From: Closterium sp. NIES-65
Lineage: Eukaryota > Streptophyta > Zygnematophyceae > Desmidiales > Closteriaceae
Reading direction: 5' to 3'
NCBI GenBank assembly: GCA_948144175.1
Contig: CANXME010002105.1
Coordinates: 412,489 to 476,488, forward strand
Length of the DNA stretch: 64,000 bases
The position numbers and the translations under genes were made by a program. The notes beneath the pieces are model-generated. The model searched no databases, was not told the DNA's origin, and saw only the letters and a list, made by a program, of their open reading frames with translations. This document shows positions 47,101 to 60,300 of this stretch, piece after piece. How positions within the stretch are numbered: the stretch's first letter is position 1; every line of letters begins with the position of its first letter.

Positions 47101-48803
47101 CAACTCCTCATCCTCCTCTTCCTCTTCCTCCTCCTCCTCGTCCTCGTATACTTCCTCACTCCCTGATGAGCTGCCTGACTCACTGTCACTGGATCCCTCC
47201 TCCGAACCCGACGAGCTCGAAACATACTGTTTCGTCCCTTGTCGAGCTTGTCTCGCATTTCGGTCGCGACCGGCCAAGTCCACAGCATTGCGTCGTTTGT
47301 ACGGAATCACAGCTTCACGTCCATGCTCTTTCCCAGCCGTGACTGCTGCAGGCTTGTCCTCATCCTGATCGATACCGCCACCACCTCGCTGCTCTGCTAG
47401 CCCTGCAGCGAGAGGGATATGAGAGAGACAATCTCAGCTACACGTCACTCACGACATAGTTGCTAGTGCAACAGGTAACAATATACAAGGAGGGTGGCAG
47501 CGAAGGCTATGCAACCTCAAAATCAACGACAGAGGTAGCCAGGAGCCGCCAACCTTCTATAACGGGCCTGGGCAGCGCCTGCTCGTCGCCACCAGCCACA
47601 TCCAGCAAGAGCCTCCCCGAGGGACTGCCCTTGGCCGCCGCCGCTGCCTTCTCGTTGTTGCGCTTTCCACCACCACGCCCTTCAAGCTCGCCATGTTCCT
47701 GCTCGTCGCCACCAGCCACCTCCTGCGAGAGCCTCCCCGAGGGACTGCCCTTTGCCGCCGCCGCCTTCGCGTTGTTTCGCTTTCCACCACTACGCCCTTC
47801 AAGCTCGCCATGTTCATGCTCATCGCCACCAGCCACGTCCTCCGAGAGCCTCCCCGAGGGACTGCCCTTGGCCGCCGCCGCCGCCTTCGCGTTGTTGCGC
47901 TTTCCACCACCACGCCCTTCAAGCTCACCATGTTCCTGCTCGTCGCCACGCGCAGACATTCCTAGGCGGCCAGATGGACTACCATGATACTCCGCAGCCC
48001 TCCCGCTACGGTCATAACATCTACCGCGTTGTCCTGCACGCCTGCCTGCTGACGGAGCTGCGAGGGCGGACATCACAAGAACATTAGCAGTCCAGTGCGC
48101 GCTAACCTTAATTGCACGAAGTGGCATCAGTATGATCAGTCGATGCAGGGAGTAACGTGCTACTTAGAAACCGGCGATATTACACAAACACGCACCTTCT
48201 TTGACGGGTCCGCCGTCCTCGACCTCCTCGTCGCCTTCAGACGCAGCATGTGAAGTAGTGCCTCTCTTTTGTTGACGGCGCTTACGCCCCTTTCGGTTGT
48301 CACGCTTGTCCTCTGACAATGTTACGGGGGAGCACAATCGGAGCTTCAGTAACGGGAACAAGTCAAACACGACGGCAAACCGCACTTACTGGATCGGTCG
48401 GAGGTAATTAATCATGCAAGTCTACCTTTCAGCAGATGGTACCAAAGACACATACCTTTCTGGCCGGCTTTGGGACCGATGTCATCTAAGCGCCTCACGC
48501 GCCTCTCCCGTGGTTTTGGAGGGGAGGACACGCCCTCGTTAGCGTATGCCCCAACATCGCCGTCGCTATTTGATTCGTCACCAGATGAAGAGTCCCGTCC
48601 TGACTCAACGTCATCACGCGCCGACGACGCATTGTACTTGCGGTACTCGTTAACGATCTCGGCCGTTTTATCTACTGTAACTAACTCCATATAAATTTTT
48701 TCCTCCGGCAATTTCGACGAGTCTGCCAAAACGATCGCCCCATCGGGCCCCTTAATCGTCTGACTATCCATTGCAATGTCTAGGTTTCCATTCACGCAGA
48801 AGT
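41144..48803 (-). CDS. large acidic/basic nuclear-type protein of element B, unknown function
   Basis: Seven exons join in phase on the minus strand: 48803-48456, 48312-48196, 48057-47554, 47402-46198, 43111-42868, 42399-42245, 42076-41144. They give over 1,160 codons; the 5' start lies further upstream (the first exon begins at an acceptor) unless the internal ATG in AMDSQTIKG is used. Exon 2 has a basic stretch (RKGRKRRQQKR), exon 3 has three 40-residue repeats (GDEQEHGELEGRGGGKRNN), exon 4 has Ser/Glu runs and a short coiled coil (TVEQLMRELAQRDREIAALK). Exons 5-7 look globular (VLYEVISETHVINMM, PFANGRFVDAVREAFRNF, VRWIIKDHFTRHTPVYN), and the tail has about five alternating Glu-rich and KGRKHKRGRG-type repeats. 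The composition suggests a nuclear or chromatin-associated protein. I do not recognise the family. Intron 4 holds a 2.4-kb minisatellite. Confidence 0.6.
42490..42670. repeat. G-rich minisatellite in an intron of the large gene
   Basis: Units of about 20 bp on GGGCGGGAGAGAAGGGGA. It lies in the fifth intron. Confidence 0.7.
43540..45960. repeat. ~152-bp minisatellite, about 15 units
   Basis: Unit landmarks are GCCGCATGCCACCCACACCA, CAGCAGCACCGTTTAGAGG, a G-run of 8-30 bases and GCACGTGGGGATGACAGAGA. CACCGTTTAGAGG recurs near 43554, 43707, 43858, 44162, 44336 and so on to 45724. Related partial units sit at both edges (CCATGAACAGGGGCTCTGG at about 43330 and 45888). The array lies in the fourth intron of the large gene. 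Long frames open on both strands are repeat artefacts. Confidence 0.92.
47575..47960 (-). repeat. ~120-bp coding minisatellite in exon 3 of the large gene
   Basis: Three units start at CTGCTCGTCGCCACCAGCCA (47579), 47699 and about 47819. Each encodes about 40 residues. The middle unit lacks one Ala codon but keeps the frame. Confidence 0.88.
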
Positions 48804-50215
48804 CTGAGGTGTGTGTTAGTTTTGACGTTGCAACCTGACAGCTACGCTTCGCGCACTAAAAAATTGTTGAGCTTAGAAGGGACGAGTATCAGACAGGGGC
48901 CTGGAGCAGATGACCGTCCCACAAGCAGGCACGCAAGAGGAGCACGGAGGTGACGAGGGTTGGAGTGTTTCTTGCTCTGTTCCACCTTGCGACATCCAGG
49001 TCCCTCGTTTCCCCAAACAACCAATCACACGGTGGTTAACGTGCATCCATAAAAAAATGCGGCTCCAATGGGGCATGATTCAGTGGGAGTAGGCGTTTAT
49101 CCGTCCAGTAGCGGCAGGGAGCGATACAAAATGTTGCTAGTGCTTAAACGTGCGCTAGTGTATTAGGGCTCACGAAAGATATCTATTCTGCCCGCACAGA
49201 CTTTATGTGGCTAATTTTCATAGTCTTCCACGCGTGCCTCACGAAGCTTGGCGCAGGCGTCACGTCAATAGTCAAATCGCCACTTCGGAGAAACGGGGAC
49301 GAACCATTGGCGCAATTCGTACAGCGATGCGACAGTCTGATACGAAGCCGTTATGGAACACCTGCGATAAGAACGCATGCTCGGGAGTTAGTTGTGAGTG
49401 GTGGCGATTGGGTCGCAAGTCGGAGAGAACAACGTTCGTGGCAATGAACTGAGGTACGTGGTATGGCGCACGGGGGGCACAAAATCACACATTTATTTGC
49501 AAGGCTGCAATATAGTGTTGAAAAAACATATAAATCATTACTACCAAAGGAATGTTGAGCTGTCCAATACCGTACGTTTACTCAAAAGTATGAGCACCGA
49601 CAGTGCATAACCAGACACATCCTTCACGGACCAACTGTCATATTGTTTAAGGAGAGCAGTGACCCTGTTACCTTGATTGTTGTTTAAATATGGTCTAGGT
49701 TAATAATATATTGGTGTCGCAACAAGGTAGCTACTGGTATGTCATTTGTGGTGCAACATTACCAGTGCCATACACAACCAGTTGGGCTGAAAAGCCCTTA
49801 GGATCTTTGCAGGGGTGAACTCTGCGTATACTTGGTGTAGTAGCGGAAGCGTTAATTAAAGTGTTGTGAACCACCTTGCGCTTGTATGCGAGGGCAAAGT
49901 AAATTGATTAAAGCAAAGAGATACAAGATTATATAAGAGTACAAGGAATACGAAGAGATACGGTTGCAACTACTTTACTGTTGCTGTTGTGGTTCGATAC
50001 AGTGACGACTCGGGCAACTGCTCTGCAGCGAGTCAGTTGTGTGTCCTTGCTGTCGCGCTGTACTTGTCAGGTCAACGGTTGTTGACCTTTGACCTGACCG
50101 TAACCTCCGACAGTTACTTCATCCTCCGAGGGTTGACTCGCTGGTGCTTCGATACCGTAGTGTTTTGCTTCGTTTGTGTCTTGGTGTTTCGACACGACAC
50201 AGGCGCTTAGGACCG
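48804..50215. other. upstream flank of the large gene, possible further exon
   Basis: At about 49363-49275 (-) an acceptor-like CTTATCGCAG precedes a short open stretch (VFHNGFVSDCRIAVRIAPM) that could be an upstream exon. The AT-rich segment 49480-49990 shows nothing recognisable; 49840-49990 is A-rich on the plus strand. No other gene is supported. Confidence 0.3.
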
Positions 50216-50504
50216 ATTGTTTCCAACACAAACTCCCATCATGGGGCGTCTCTGCACTGTTGTCATGTAGGGCAGCTATAGTGCATAAATAAATTGGTTG
50301 ATGTGTTGTATGTTCTTATTTCATGCTTGACAGGAGGTGACAAACACTTGCTGTTTGGTCACGTGAGTGATGGGGACTGTTTCGAAGCCTCACCCACGCG
50401 TTCTGTGACTTGCTTGTTGGCTTGTCACGATGGACTGGACGGTGGGACAAACAAATCCTCCTTATACGTCTTGTTTGACAACATAGGCCCAATATGTTCA
50501 CCCT

Positions 50505-51150
50505 ATGCTGAGACATGCTACCCGCCTCATCCCCTCCTGCTCCCTGCTACCTGCCTATGCCTCATCCCCCCTTGCTACCAGCCTCATTCCCCCTTGCTAC
50601 TTGCCTCGTTCCCCCTTGCTACCCGCCTCATTCCCCCTTGCTACCTGCCTCATTCCCCCATGCTTCCCGCCTCATTCCCCCTTGCTACCCGCCCCATTCC
50701 CCCTTGCAACCCGCCTCATTCCCCCTTGCTACCTGCCTCATTCCCCCATGCTTCCCGCCTCATTCCCCCTTGCTACCTGCCTCATCCCCCCTTGCTACCT
50801 GCCTCATTCCCCCATGCTTCCCGCCTCATTCCCCCTTGCTTCCCGCCTCATTCCCCCTTGCTACCCGCCCCATTCCCCCTTGCTACCTGCCTCATTCCCC
50901 CATGCTTCCCGCCTCATTCCCCCTTGCTTCCCGCCTCATTCCCCCTTGCTACCCGCCCCATTCCCCCTTGCTACCCACCTCATTCCCCCTTGCTACCTGC
51001 CTCGTTCCCCCTTGCTACCCGCCCCATTCCCCCTTGCTACCCGCCTCAATCTCCCTTGCTACCCGTCTCAATCCCCACTTCATACCCGCCTCACTCCCCC
51101 TTTGCAATCAGCCTCATCCCCCTTTGCTCACCCTGTCATTCTCATTCCAG
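50505..51150. repeat. 22-bp C-rich minisatellite (element B)
   Basis: Regular units of GCCTCATTCCCCCTTGCTACCC (about 27 of them), more homogeneous than in copy A. The array abuts the 3' end of the protease gene. Confidence 0.92.
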
Positions 51151-51196
51151 TCGCGCTCCACCAAGCTCCCCGCCCCATTACCAGCTTAGACCCGCC

Positions 51197-52336
51197 TCAT
51201 GCCCCACCTCTAACCTCCACCATCGTCTTTCCCCGAAAAAACACAGACCACTTCCTCAAATCGCGACGGTACTGACGGCGCCATTTGAGTGGCGTACCGA
51301 CAAGCTCACACGCAGGGAGGTTACGGAAACCATCCTCGACCAATGTATGCATCACACGCATCGCGAACACACCACAGTCGTTCTCATTGTCCTGCATTGG
51401 AATCTGAAGACACACGGGGTCAATTACCGCAGTGTAAGGCCCGTCCGAAATTGGGGGTTGGTGGAGGAAATCGCGTTGCGAGAAAAAGAGATGCATGGGC
51501 TCGGAGCTCGTACAAACAAGGCAATTTCGCTCACCTTGACGTGCCGTAGCGGGATGCTCGCAGCCCATGCATCAGCGTCCGAATCAATGATCCACGAACA
51601 GCATTTTACGACCTCGTTTCGTAAATACCTGCATATCGGATGATGCTTCATCAATTATTTAGTTACCCCGTTTTGAGTTACGAGACAACAGCATACTGCC
51701 ATTTGAGAGCGAATACCTGCGCAACGGAGCGTCAACACCGTCATGGGTACCGTTCGAGTCAGCGTGCCATAGCACGCAGTTCATGGGAATCGGGTCGTCG
51801 GGTCTCGGGATTCTCTCGATGACGATCAAGCTCCAATGACTCCTAATGCGCAAACGAGGACTAGCATCATTAAAAACAACATTATCATGGCGAATTATTT
51901 CTGGTGCAACGGCACGACGCGGCGAGAACTTACTCGGTATTAATCGGAACTAGAACGTGTGTGAATTCGAATATTCCCAATCCGAAAGTGTAGGCGTTTT
52001 CAGGCCTCGGTGTGTCCTTCCGGGCGTAGTCCCAGAAATAGGATCCAGCGTAAAGCCACTTTGTGCGGTTGCGACCGTGTTTGTACTGCAGCATCCTGCG
52101 AGTGCGCAGATTAACGCCAAAATAAAAGCATGAGAGAACCGTGTCGTCACTGTGTAATGAGTCTATATTCGTGATACTCACACACCGAGCCAATCAATCA
52201 CGATTCCGCTGACCCATTCACCGGGTCGTAGCCTATTGGCGTGGTCTACGGTGATGTCGAGCCAGCCTCCGCCGTAGGGAAAGGGCATGGAGATCGGCTG
52301 AAAGGCTAATTTACTATCTAAGCTTGGAAGAGCCAT
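51197..52336 (-). CDS. Ulp1-like cysteine protease of element B, catalytic residues intact
   Basis: Five minus-strand exons (52336-52182, 52095-51934, 51842-51717, 51628-51535, 51403-51197) give 247 codons with all junctions in phase. The order is typical for the Ulp1/SENP C48 fold: RLRPGEWVSGIVIDWLG near residue 45, VLVPINTE near 103, His108 in SHWSL, Asp134 in LWHADS, Gln183 in IPMQ and Cys189 in NDCGVF. The family hydrolyses peptide or isopeptide bonds at Gly-Gly ends, usually of SUMO. At under 250 residues it is a minimal catalytic domain without the long N-terminus of host SUMO proteases. It is transcribed away from the transposase across a shared spacer. Whether it processes a transposon protein or acts on host SUMO is not known. 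Confidence 0.87.
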
Positions 52337-53712
52337 GGCTGAATGTTCCTGACTTCGAGTTGCGAGTGGCACTGGGGAAATTATGAGGAAGCAGCACCAC
52401 TTCTGACTCTGTGCTTTGGAGCCACGTTACTATGGGTCACGAGTTGCTTTGCAGGTTGGTGCCACATTCGTTAATTTTCGCTACTCGTACCCTAACCTAC
52501 CTGAACCTGGAACATGTCTCAATCGAATGGACGACATTCGCCACATGGGCCCACTTGTCGTGGCTCTTTGGCAATGGGGTCTGGTTCCCCATCTGCTGAC
52601 ATCACAGATACATCCCCCTTAACAGGGGGAGAGCCAATCAAAACATCGGAACGACGAGGTGGAACACCTTCTCGGGGCTAGCGATTCCACGCGTCAGACT
52701 CTCACCGGTAACTTGGTGGCTGTTGTGAATGTGTCCTTTTTCCCCGATTTGGGCACGCGCCATCCCTAATAATGTTACGGCGCGCAGAGGTCCGTCCACT
52801 CCACACATCCACTCTCCCATCTTCTGGGCGCAGTAGTGGATCCACGTTAGATGAAATCTAACGGTGAAGACAGGATGAAATCCTCCAGCTGTTTAGGGTT
52901 CCCATCTGACAGCCTAACACGTTTGTTGCACGAAGCAGCGTGATTGGTGCATACGTGTCGGGCTGTCAGAAATAATCCTGGAAGAATCGGAGCCAGGCCC
53001 CTGGAATTCATAAAGTTTTTCCCTTGCTCGATCTGTTGTTCAGTGTGGTTTTGTCACTTCCCGCTCCGTGAAATTGAGTTTGACGTTCATGTTACTCTCA
53101 GAACCTTGACATGAGTAAAATCGTACCCTATAATTCAGTATAAGAGAGTGGCGTCTGCCCTAATGTTTTCGCATATAGGACATTCCAACATTGCTAGGGC
53201 TCTTGTTGCTCTCGAATTTCGACTAAGTCTCTGGCATCTTGCTTGGGCACTGGAACCGGAGGAATGCGGACAAGAATATGGAAATATACTCGAAATGTGT
53301 ATTGAGACAGTGTAATAACCGGGAAGTTTAGCTAGTGCGCATCTAGTACGCACTGGACATTCTGCAAAGTCTAAGGGCACAATAGAAACTCGTCTAAATC
53401 ACTGGAGACCGTGTGTATTCCCCGAAGTCGCCCAAACACATTGGAAATTAGGCTACGTCACACGAGCACTCGGAACTGCAGCGCGTCACAAAAACACACT
53501 GCAAGTTTCGCTAAGTCCCCGGGACATGCCAGTGAGACGCCCTTCCACCTTAATTTTCCACGCTAAGTACTGCTCAACAGTGATGCGCTCTTCCCGCCAA
53601 ACACTCTGATCCAGAATTCAACAATGGGGAACCATGGAGCGATACGTGTGTTATGGGTTATATGGCCAGAGTTGCTATTGTGCCCGCTGTCTTGCATTAT
53701 TGAGTAGGAAAG
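52337..53712. promoter_or_regulatory. divergent spacer between protease and transposase genes (B)
   Basis: About 1.4 kb between head-to-head starts. An AT-rich TATAATTCAGTATAAG lies at about 53130. The parts near both ATGs align with copy A; the middle is less similar and longer. No frame is conserved. Confidence 0.45.
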
Positions 53713-56700
53713 ATGAAAGCCCAGAAGTGTGGATGTGGATACGTTGCTGTTTGTTATCAAACCCTTAGAAGCCACCAGGTCAATGGCGTCGAATTGTGCA
53801 AGCTCAAGCAGAAGCGTAAGCTGGTTCTCAAGCAGTCGGACCCCAAGCACAAAAGGCTAGGTGGAGGCTCGAATTCTGGCGCACTTTTGATCCCTGGACT
53901 ACTTGCACGACCGTATATCCAGCTGCCTTTGACAGAACCCGCGCAGATAGTTGTAGCCCCATCAGAGCCATCAGAACAAGTGAGACAGGCCGTTGCGGTG
54001 CCTTGCGAAGGCACCGATGTTGTGGGACCTGATGATGAAGAAGATCCGATCGACTTGAAGGCCGAGATTTGCATACTGTCACGGAAGCACGGCCTTACGA
54101 ACGGGGCTATTACTGACCTCATAGACCTGTTCCGCATTCCAGACCTTGATATCAAGCAGTTACAAGGCTGGACAACCTACAGAGATCTTGAGAAGTACGA
54201 AAGCAGCTTCGAGCTGGGACCGGAGCAGTCTTGGCATGTGGCGGAGATTAAGGTGGATCATGAAGTGGGATACCTCTCCTTCAGGTTCCGCGATATTAAC
54301 GTGGTGCGTCTCACGCCTTACAACGTGCGCTTTGTGTGTGTTACTACCTGCGTAACACGGTCGTGGGTATCCCTGCTGCGCCCCTCAAGAGTTACTAACC
54401 TTAGTCAACCACTCATCAAATGGCTGCGTCCACTACTCACCAATACAACAACCCCCACCCCACTCTGCAGTTGGCGCAAGCGATGTTCAAAAAGATGTCC
54501 GCTGTACGCGGATTCATCATCGAGCCGAAGGAGTGGAAGGTGGAGGGTGAAAGACGCTACAGCACTCCCGGCAACACGGACTGGATGCTGAAGGCCTGGG
54601 TTAGTGATCATCCAAAGCTCGATGTCCTTTGTCATTGGTCACTCACGCCCGTTGCTCAATGCCCTCCCGGTTGTTGCTGCTATCTCTACCGCCCAGGGCT
54701 CTCTGCTCTCCCGCCCCTTTCTCTATGCTCTCTCGCCCATTGCTCTCTGATATCCCGACCTTTACAGTCTGTTCACCCGCCCTTTCCTCTCTATTCTCAA
54801 TTCGAAAGCTCCCGAATCTCCGCGTTTTGAACCACTGAGCTTCTCTCAGTGTTGCTCAAAACGGCCGTTCTTGTGTGTTCTGCCCAACGGCCTTTGCTCG
54901 CCTCCCTTTAATCGTTTTGTAACCCTTGACATACACTTTTATCCCCGCTCTGTACCCCCTTTCTTGTGACCGTGCTATTCCCCCTTCGCCCTCTTTCACC
55001 TAACCATATTACATCATCGCACACTTGACAGGACCCGCGTCCGTAAAATCGGTGCAATCGTCTTGGCGATCATTCTCTATTCGGACCAAACGAACTTGTC
55101 CAACAACGGCCGACAATCGGCACACCCTTACGTACTGTCGTTCGGTAACACACCGGAATGGGCGCGTTGGTTGGACGGCGGCACTGAGCTTGTGGGCCTG
55201 TTCCCTAACATCCCCTCCGACCTGAAGCCGGAGGAGAAGATTAGGGTGTTTCAGCTGGCGGCGGAATACATGATACAGCCTCTGAAACGCCTGTCCAAGC
55301 TCCAGGGGTACGCAGCCCTTAAACTCATCACCATCATTCGTATGAACATCTCGTAGTTTTGTGCATCCTACCTTTGTGACATGTCCTTGCCATGTATTTT
55401 GTGATGGTGTGCATACTTGACTTGCGGCCACTCGTGATGTGTTTGGTTAGTATTCACTCATCCATTTCCCACTCATTTCGTTCCTGTAACGCACTCCCCC
55501 CTGCAACATTGCTTCCATCCTGTTACCCGCTGTTTTCCTCGCCGATAACCACCATTCATGGCATGCTTCCATGTTTGGTTGCGCAGTGGGGGCTTGAAGG
55601 TCGAGGACAGCAATGGGGTTGAGTACGTGGCCATCCCGCAGCTGTACTCAGTCGTGAACGACCATCCCGAGTCTAACAAGGTCTCGTGCACCATGTCATG
55701 TAGCTCGTACCGACCGTGCTCCATCTGCATGGTTACGAGAGACAATCTTCGGGACGTGGATGACGAGAGCGTTCCTCGAACCGTGAAAGATCAGAAAGCC
55801 GTGTACAAGCTAATGGAGGAAGCAGAAACCATGAAGGAATTGACCCGTCTGAAGAAGAAGTATTCAACCCACTTTGTGAAGGTATCACTTCTTGTCCGCT
55901 TAAGTTGATTAGGCTCCGTGGTCCCAAAGTCCCACCCCTATATCCTCCCACCGCACTTGGGTCTAAAATAAATTATCCCGTCCGCAGTGCCCATTTGTCA
56001 ACCCCACGCTCAACACCCCCATGCCTCCACCTCAACATTTGTCGCCACCTCCTCCTTGTGTTGGAGGTGGACACCTCGCCATGTTCCACAGGCACGCTCC
56101 CACAGCTCACATGATCCCGCCCTCGTTCATCAAATCTCTAAACCCCTAAACCCTGTCCTTGCTGTCCGTCCAGCTCACACACATACCCTCCCCATACCCC
56201 GCCCATCCTAGTTCCTGGCACACAATCCCACCCTGGTCGTTCTTCTCCCTATTCTTCATCCAAATCCCCAAGGCGCCCTCTTTTCCGTTCCGCGTGCCTC
56301 CCCTTGCGGTCAGTCATTGCTGTGGGATTGGGAGTTCTCCAAAACCAAGTGGGGCAACACGTACCTCGCCCAAACACCTGACATCATGCACATCATCGAG
56401 GCAGGGCTTTGGCTTCATGCAATGAGGTGCCTCGTGAAGAAGTTGAAACCGTCAGAGCGAAAAATACTTCTCGAGTAAGTTTCCCTTTTCCCCCGGTGGG
56501 GCGAGAGTCATACGTGCAAGGGAAAGGGGCATCGAGGGGGAACCAGAGGGATAGAGAGGGGAAGAGGGGCAGCGAGAGGGAAGGTTGCACTAAGAGAGAG
56601 GGATATTGGGGCAGAGAGTGGGGAAGATGGTCAGAGAGACGTATGTTGTGGCTGACTAAGGGGAGGACGGGGAGGTGGATGGAAGGGGGGCAGCTATAAA

Positions 56701-57231
56701 CGACTACGGGGCAGAGACAAGGTAGGAGGTGCAGAGAGAAGTGATTGCGAGCCAGAGTGAGAGCACGCGGCGAGTGAAGTGGGAACTAGGGACGGAGAGA
56801 GGTAAGGAGGGGAATGGAGGGGGACAGTGGGGCAGAGAGAGTTAGGGAGGGCGGGGCAGAGATAGGGAATGCGGGGTCGAGAGAGGGTAGGAGGGGCAGA
56901 GAGACGGACGTTGGGGTATCGAGCGAGAATGGCAGAATACGGCGCCTGAGAAAGTAAGCGGCAAAGGAGGAATGGCAGGTAGAGAGAGGGAAAGAGACAG
57001 AGCTAAGGAGGTACTGCGGGGTTGAGAGGGAACGATACGCACATAAGGAGGCATGGAGGGAAGAGTGAGGGAATTTGTAGCAGCGTTGGAGGAATGCGGG
57101 GTGGAGAGGGGGGAAGTGGTGCAGAAAGAGGGAATTTGGGACAGAGACGTTGAGGGAGGGGCTGAAAGGTGGAAGGAGGCGCTGCGAGCAGGAAGGTGGG
57201 GCTGCTAGCGGGAAGGAGGGGCATAGGAGGT

Positions 57232-57305
<74 letters not shown>

Positions 57306-60300
57306 GGTCGCGTGAGGTGAACGCGGGATTCAGAATAGTGTATTCGGGGCATAGGGACCACATGGGGGTAATGTAGGGGTAAATTTGGGCAGAGAGTAAG
57401 GGAGATTGCGGCTGGGAGAGGGCAAGTGGGGCAGAGTGAGGAAATTGGGGGCATGGAGAAAGAAATTGGGACCGAGGAAGGGAAATTGGGGCAGAAAGAG
57501 AGAGAACGAGGGGCGGAGAGAGGAATGATGAGGCATAGAGGCTGGGGGAGTGGGGCAGAGGACGGAAAGGGATTCACTGAGAGAGAGGCAGGGGGAAGAT
57601 GAGGTGCGATCTAATGCACCTAACTACAAGACCACCCCGCTAGCCCCACCCCTCCCCCGCCCCCCTCCCTAACCCACCCCACCGGCCCCACACCCCCTAA
57701 ACCGACACCCTTATTGCATCCCGGAAGTGCAGCCGCTACAAGATTGTCAAGGCAGCGACTCCGGCGTCTTTGCTGAGACTCCCATCCGCATGGGCGTACT
57801 TCACCACGACGGCCTGCTTCTCAGCGTCGGAGCACCGTGCCATGATGCAAGTGCTGCCCCTCATCATCGACCTCCCCAAGCGCGCCGATATTCGACATGC
57901 CATCACGATCATGTCGGACTGGTACAAGGAGTTTATCCGGGCTGAGTATCACACCGATGCCACGCTTGAGCGCATGGAGGAGGTCTCCTGCGAGTAAGTC
58001 TAGCGTGAATGGGTGTGGGTGCCATGCGCATAGGGAACAAGGGACAATGAGATGGCTGAAAGGGGTCGAGGGAGGGATTAAGAGGCAGTGTTTGGGAAAT
58101 AGGGTGCATAGAAGGGGGGAAGAAGGAAAAAGATAAGGAAAGGGGGCAAGCGAGGGAAAGAGGGGACGAGGGAGGGAAAGAGGGGACGAGGGAGGGAAAG
58201 AGGGGACGAGGGAGGGAAAGGGGACGAGGGAGGGAAAGAGGGGAGGGGGGGGGGGAACGATAGGCTGTGGACTGTTCCGCATGCGCTGAAAAAGGGAAGG
58301 AGGGGCATAATGGCGAGAGGAGGGGCTTAGAGTGGGGGAATGGAGTGGCAGAAACATGGAAGCTGAGTTGTGAGTGGGTGGGGGGGGGGGGGGGGGGGAG
58401 ATGAGAGGAGGGGGGAGGGTTTGAGAGAGGGTAGTAGTACATGAACCCGGGTATTGGGCATTGTCTGTTGTTTGTTGCTGAATTGTTGTTTATATGTGTA
58501 CGCACGCTAAACCGATCCCCAACACCCAATGCCCCAATCCCGAACCTTTCAATCCACCGAAACACGTCCTATCCAGGATGGTCAATGCGCTTGTTCTAAC
58601 ATTCGACAACCAGAAGTCGAAGTGGCTTATTATCAAGGTGCATCTTGTATCGCACCTCCCGCCGACGATCCGTGCACGGGGATTGCCACAGGAGTACTCG
58701 TCGAACCGGTACGAGCAGTCCCACCAGACAACAGTGAAGCGCCCTTCTCGCGGCACCAACTGGAAGGGTGTGGAGGATCGCATTGTGAAGAAGCATATCG
58801 AGCAAGCCGTTGTTCGACAGCTGTCTCGAGCCTCCGGCGGGGACAAAACATACGAGACAGCCATGAAGGAGGTGAGCCTGTGTACAACCTAAGGCCAATC
58901 TTGCCCACCAATGTTCCCCGCCTGCTCCTGCCGCATAAAACCCTCATCACCTCGTGTTTTTGTTTAGACCCTGCCTCTTCCCTTCCTCCCGCTGCCCCCC
59001 TAGACATCCCTTCTAGCATGCACGTGCTCACCATCATGTCCACCCATGAAATGCCTCAACCGCTGCCCCCCTTGACATCCCGTTTTGCATCTACATGCTC
59101 GCATTCTTGTCCACCCATCGCTCCTTCCACTAGCTGCCACCCTTCACATTCCGTCTTGCCCCACATGCTTTCCCACTTAACCACCCATGCCCCTCCCCCG
59201 GCCCCCGTGGGACTATCCGTCGTTCAGCCCCCAATGCTCCCCTACTAATCCACCATATACCTTCATGCTGCTTAACACGTCGCCCCCATCGTTTCCCCCC
59301 CCCCCCCCCCCCCCCCCATCCTCCTCCATGTCCATCCCTCTTACTTCCCATTCCCTCCTGCCGTTTGTCTTTCCTTTGCTCTCCCTTGATCTACACTTGT
59401 CCACCTATGCTCCCTCCTCTTGCTGCACCCTTTGACCTCTGGAAATGCCCCGCTATACTAACCGACTGGTCCCTAATCTTTGCTCCCTCTCACTGCTGCC
59501 CCTGTTGAACTCAAGTGCTTGCCCCTCTCCTGCTGCCCCCCATGTACACCATGCACCCATCACCCTCCTACCCAGGCTTGCACGCTTGGGCGTCGGGTGC
59601 TGACTAAGACACACAAGAAGATGACCGTGGGGCAGATCACGGATGATGTGTTCAGGAGCTATGTCCTTGTTCACGGAGATGAAGCGATGGGCTACTTGAA
59701 GAAGCGGCTGGCCAGGGAGGGAATTCACGACCAAGTGCTCAATGTGAGAATCAATATGGTGCTCAATGCGGGAGAATCAATGTGAGAATCAACTGCCACT
59801 GCCACGTAGACCTGTTAAACGCGGACCATCAACCTCCTTAATGGGCCGAACCCGGGCATGGCACCCTGTTGTATCCACGCACCCGTCACCACCCCATTGT
59901 CTCAACCCTAACACAAACTTCCATTGTTGTGCTGCAACCCCTGCTTGCCTATTCGCAGGTGCACACTGCCATGGCAATCCCACCGCACGACAGGATGGAG
60001 TGGACCGAGAAGGGCCAGTTTGTCAAAGCAAGCCCTTCCGACAGGCACTTTTCAGATGTAGCCATAAATCCAGCTGGCAAAGGGGCCAACTGGTACGGCC
60101 GCTGCTTGATGCTGTTCCATTACGTGAAAGATGGCGTGGCAAAAAAAAGCCGCCTACATCGAGTACTACACGGAGGATCGGCGAGTCTGCCGGTACACTG
60201 GCTGCAAACGACTGTTGCCCACGAAGGGCACCTTCAATTATGCAGTTGTAGATGCAGATTGCATTCTTAGCATCGTGCATGTTGTCCCGTGCTGCAAAGA

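Noticed and set aside
49980-50010. tRNA-like GTTCGATAC
   Set aside because: No matching acceptor stem, D-arm or anticodon arm around it.
50294-51643. 449-codon plus-strand frame rich in Pro, Leu, Ser
   Set aside because: It is driven by the 22-bp array and then runs antisense to the well-supported Ulp1 exons.
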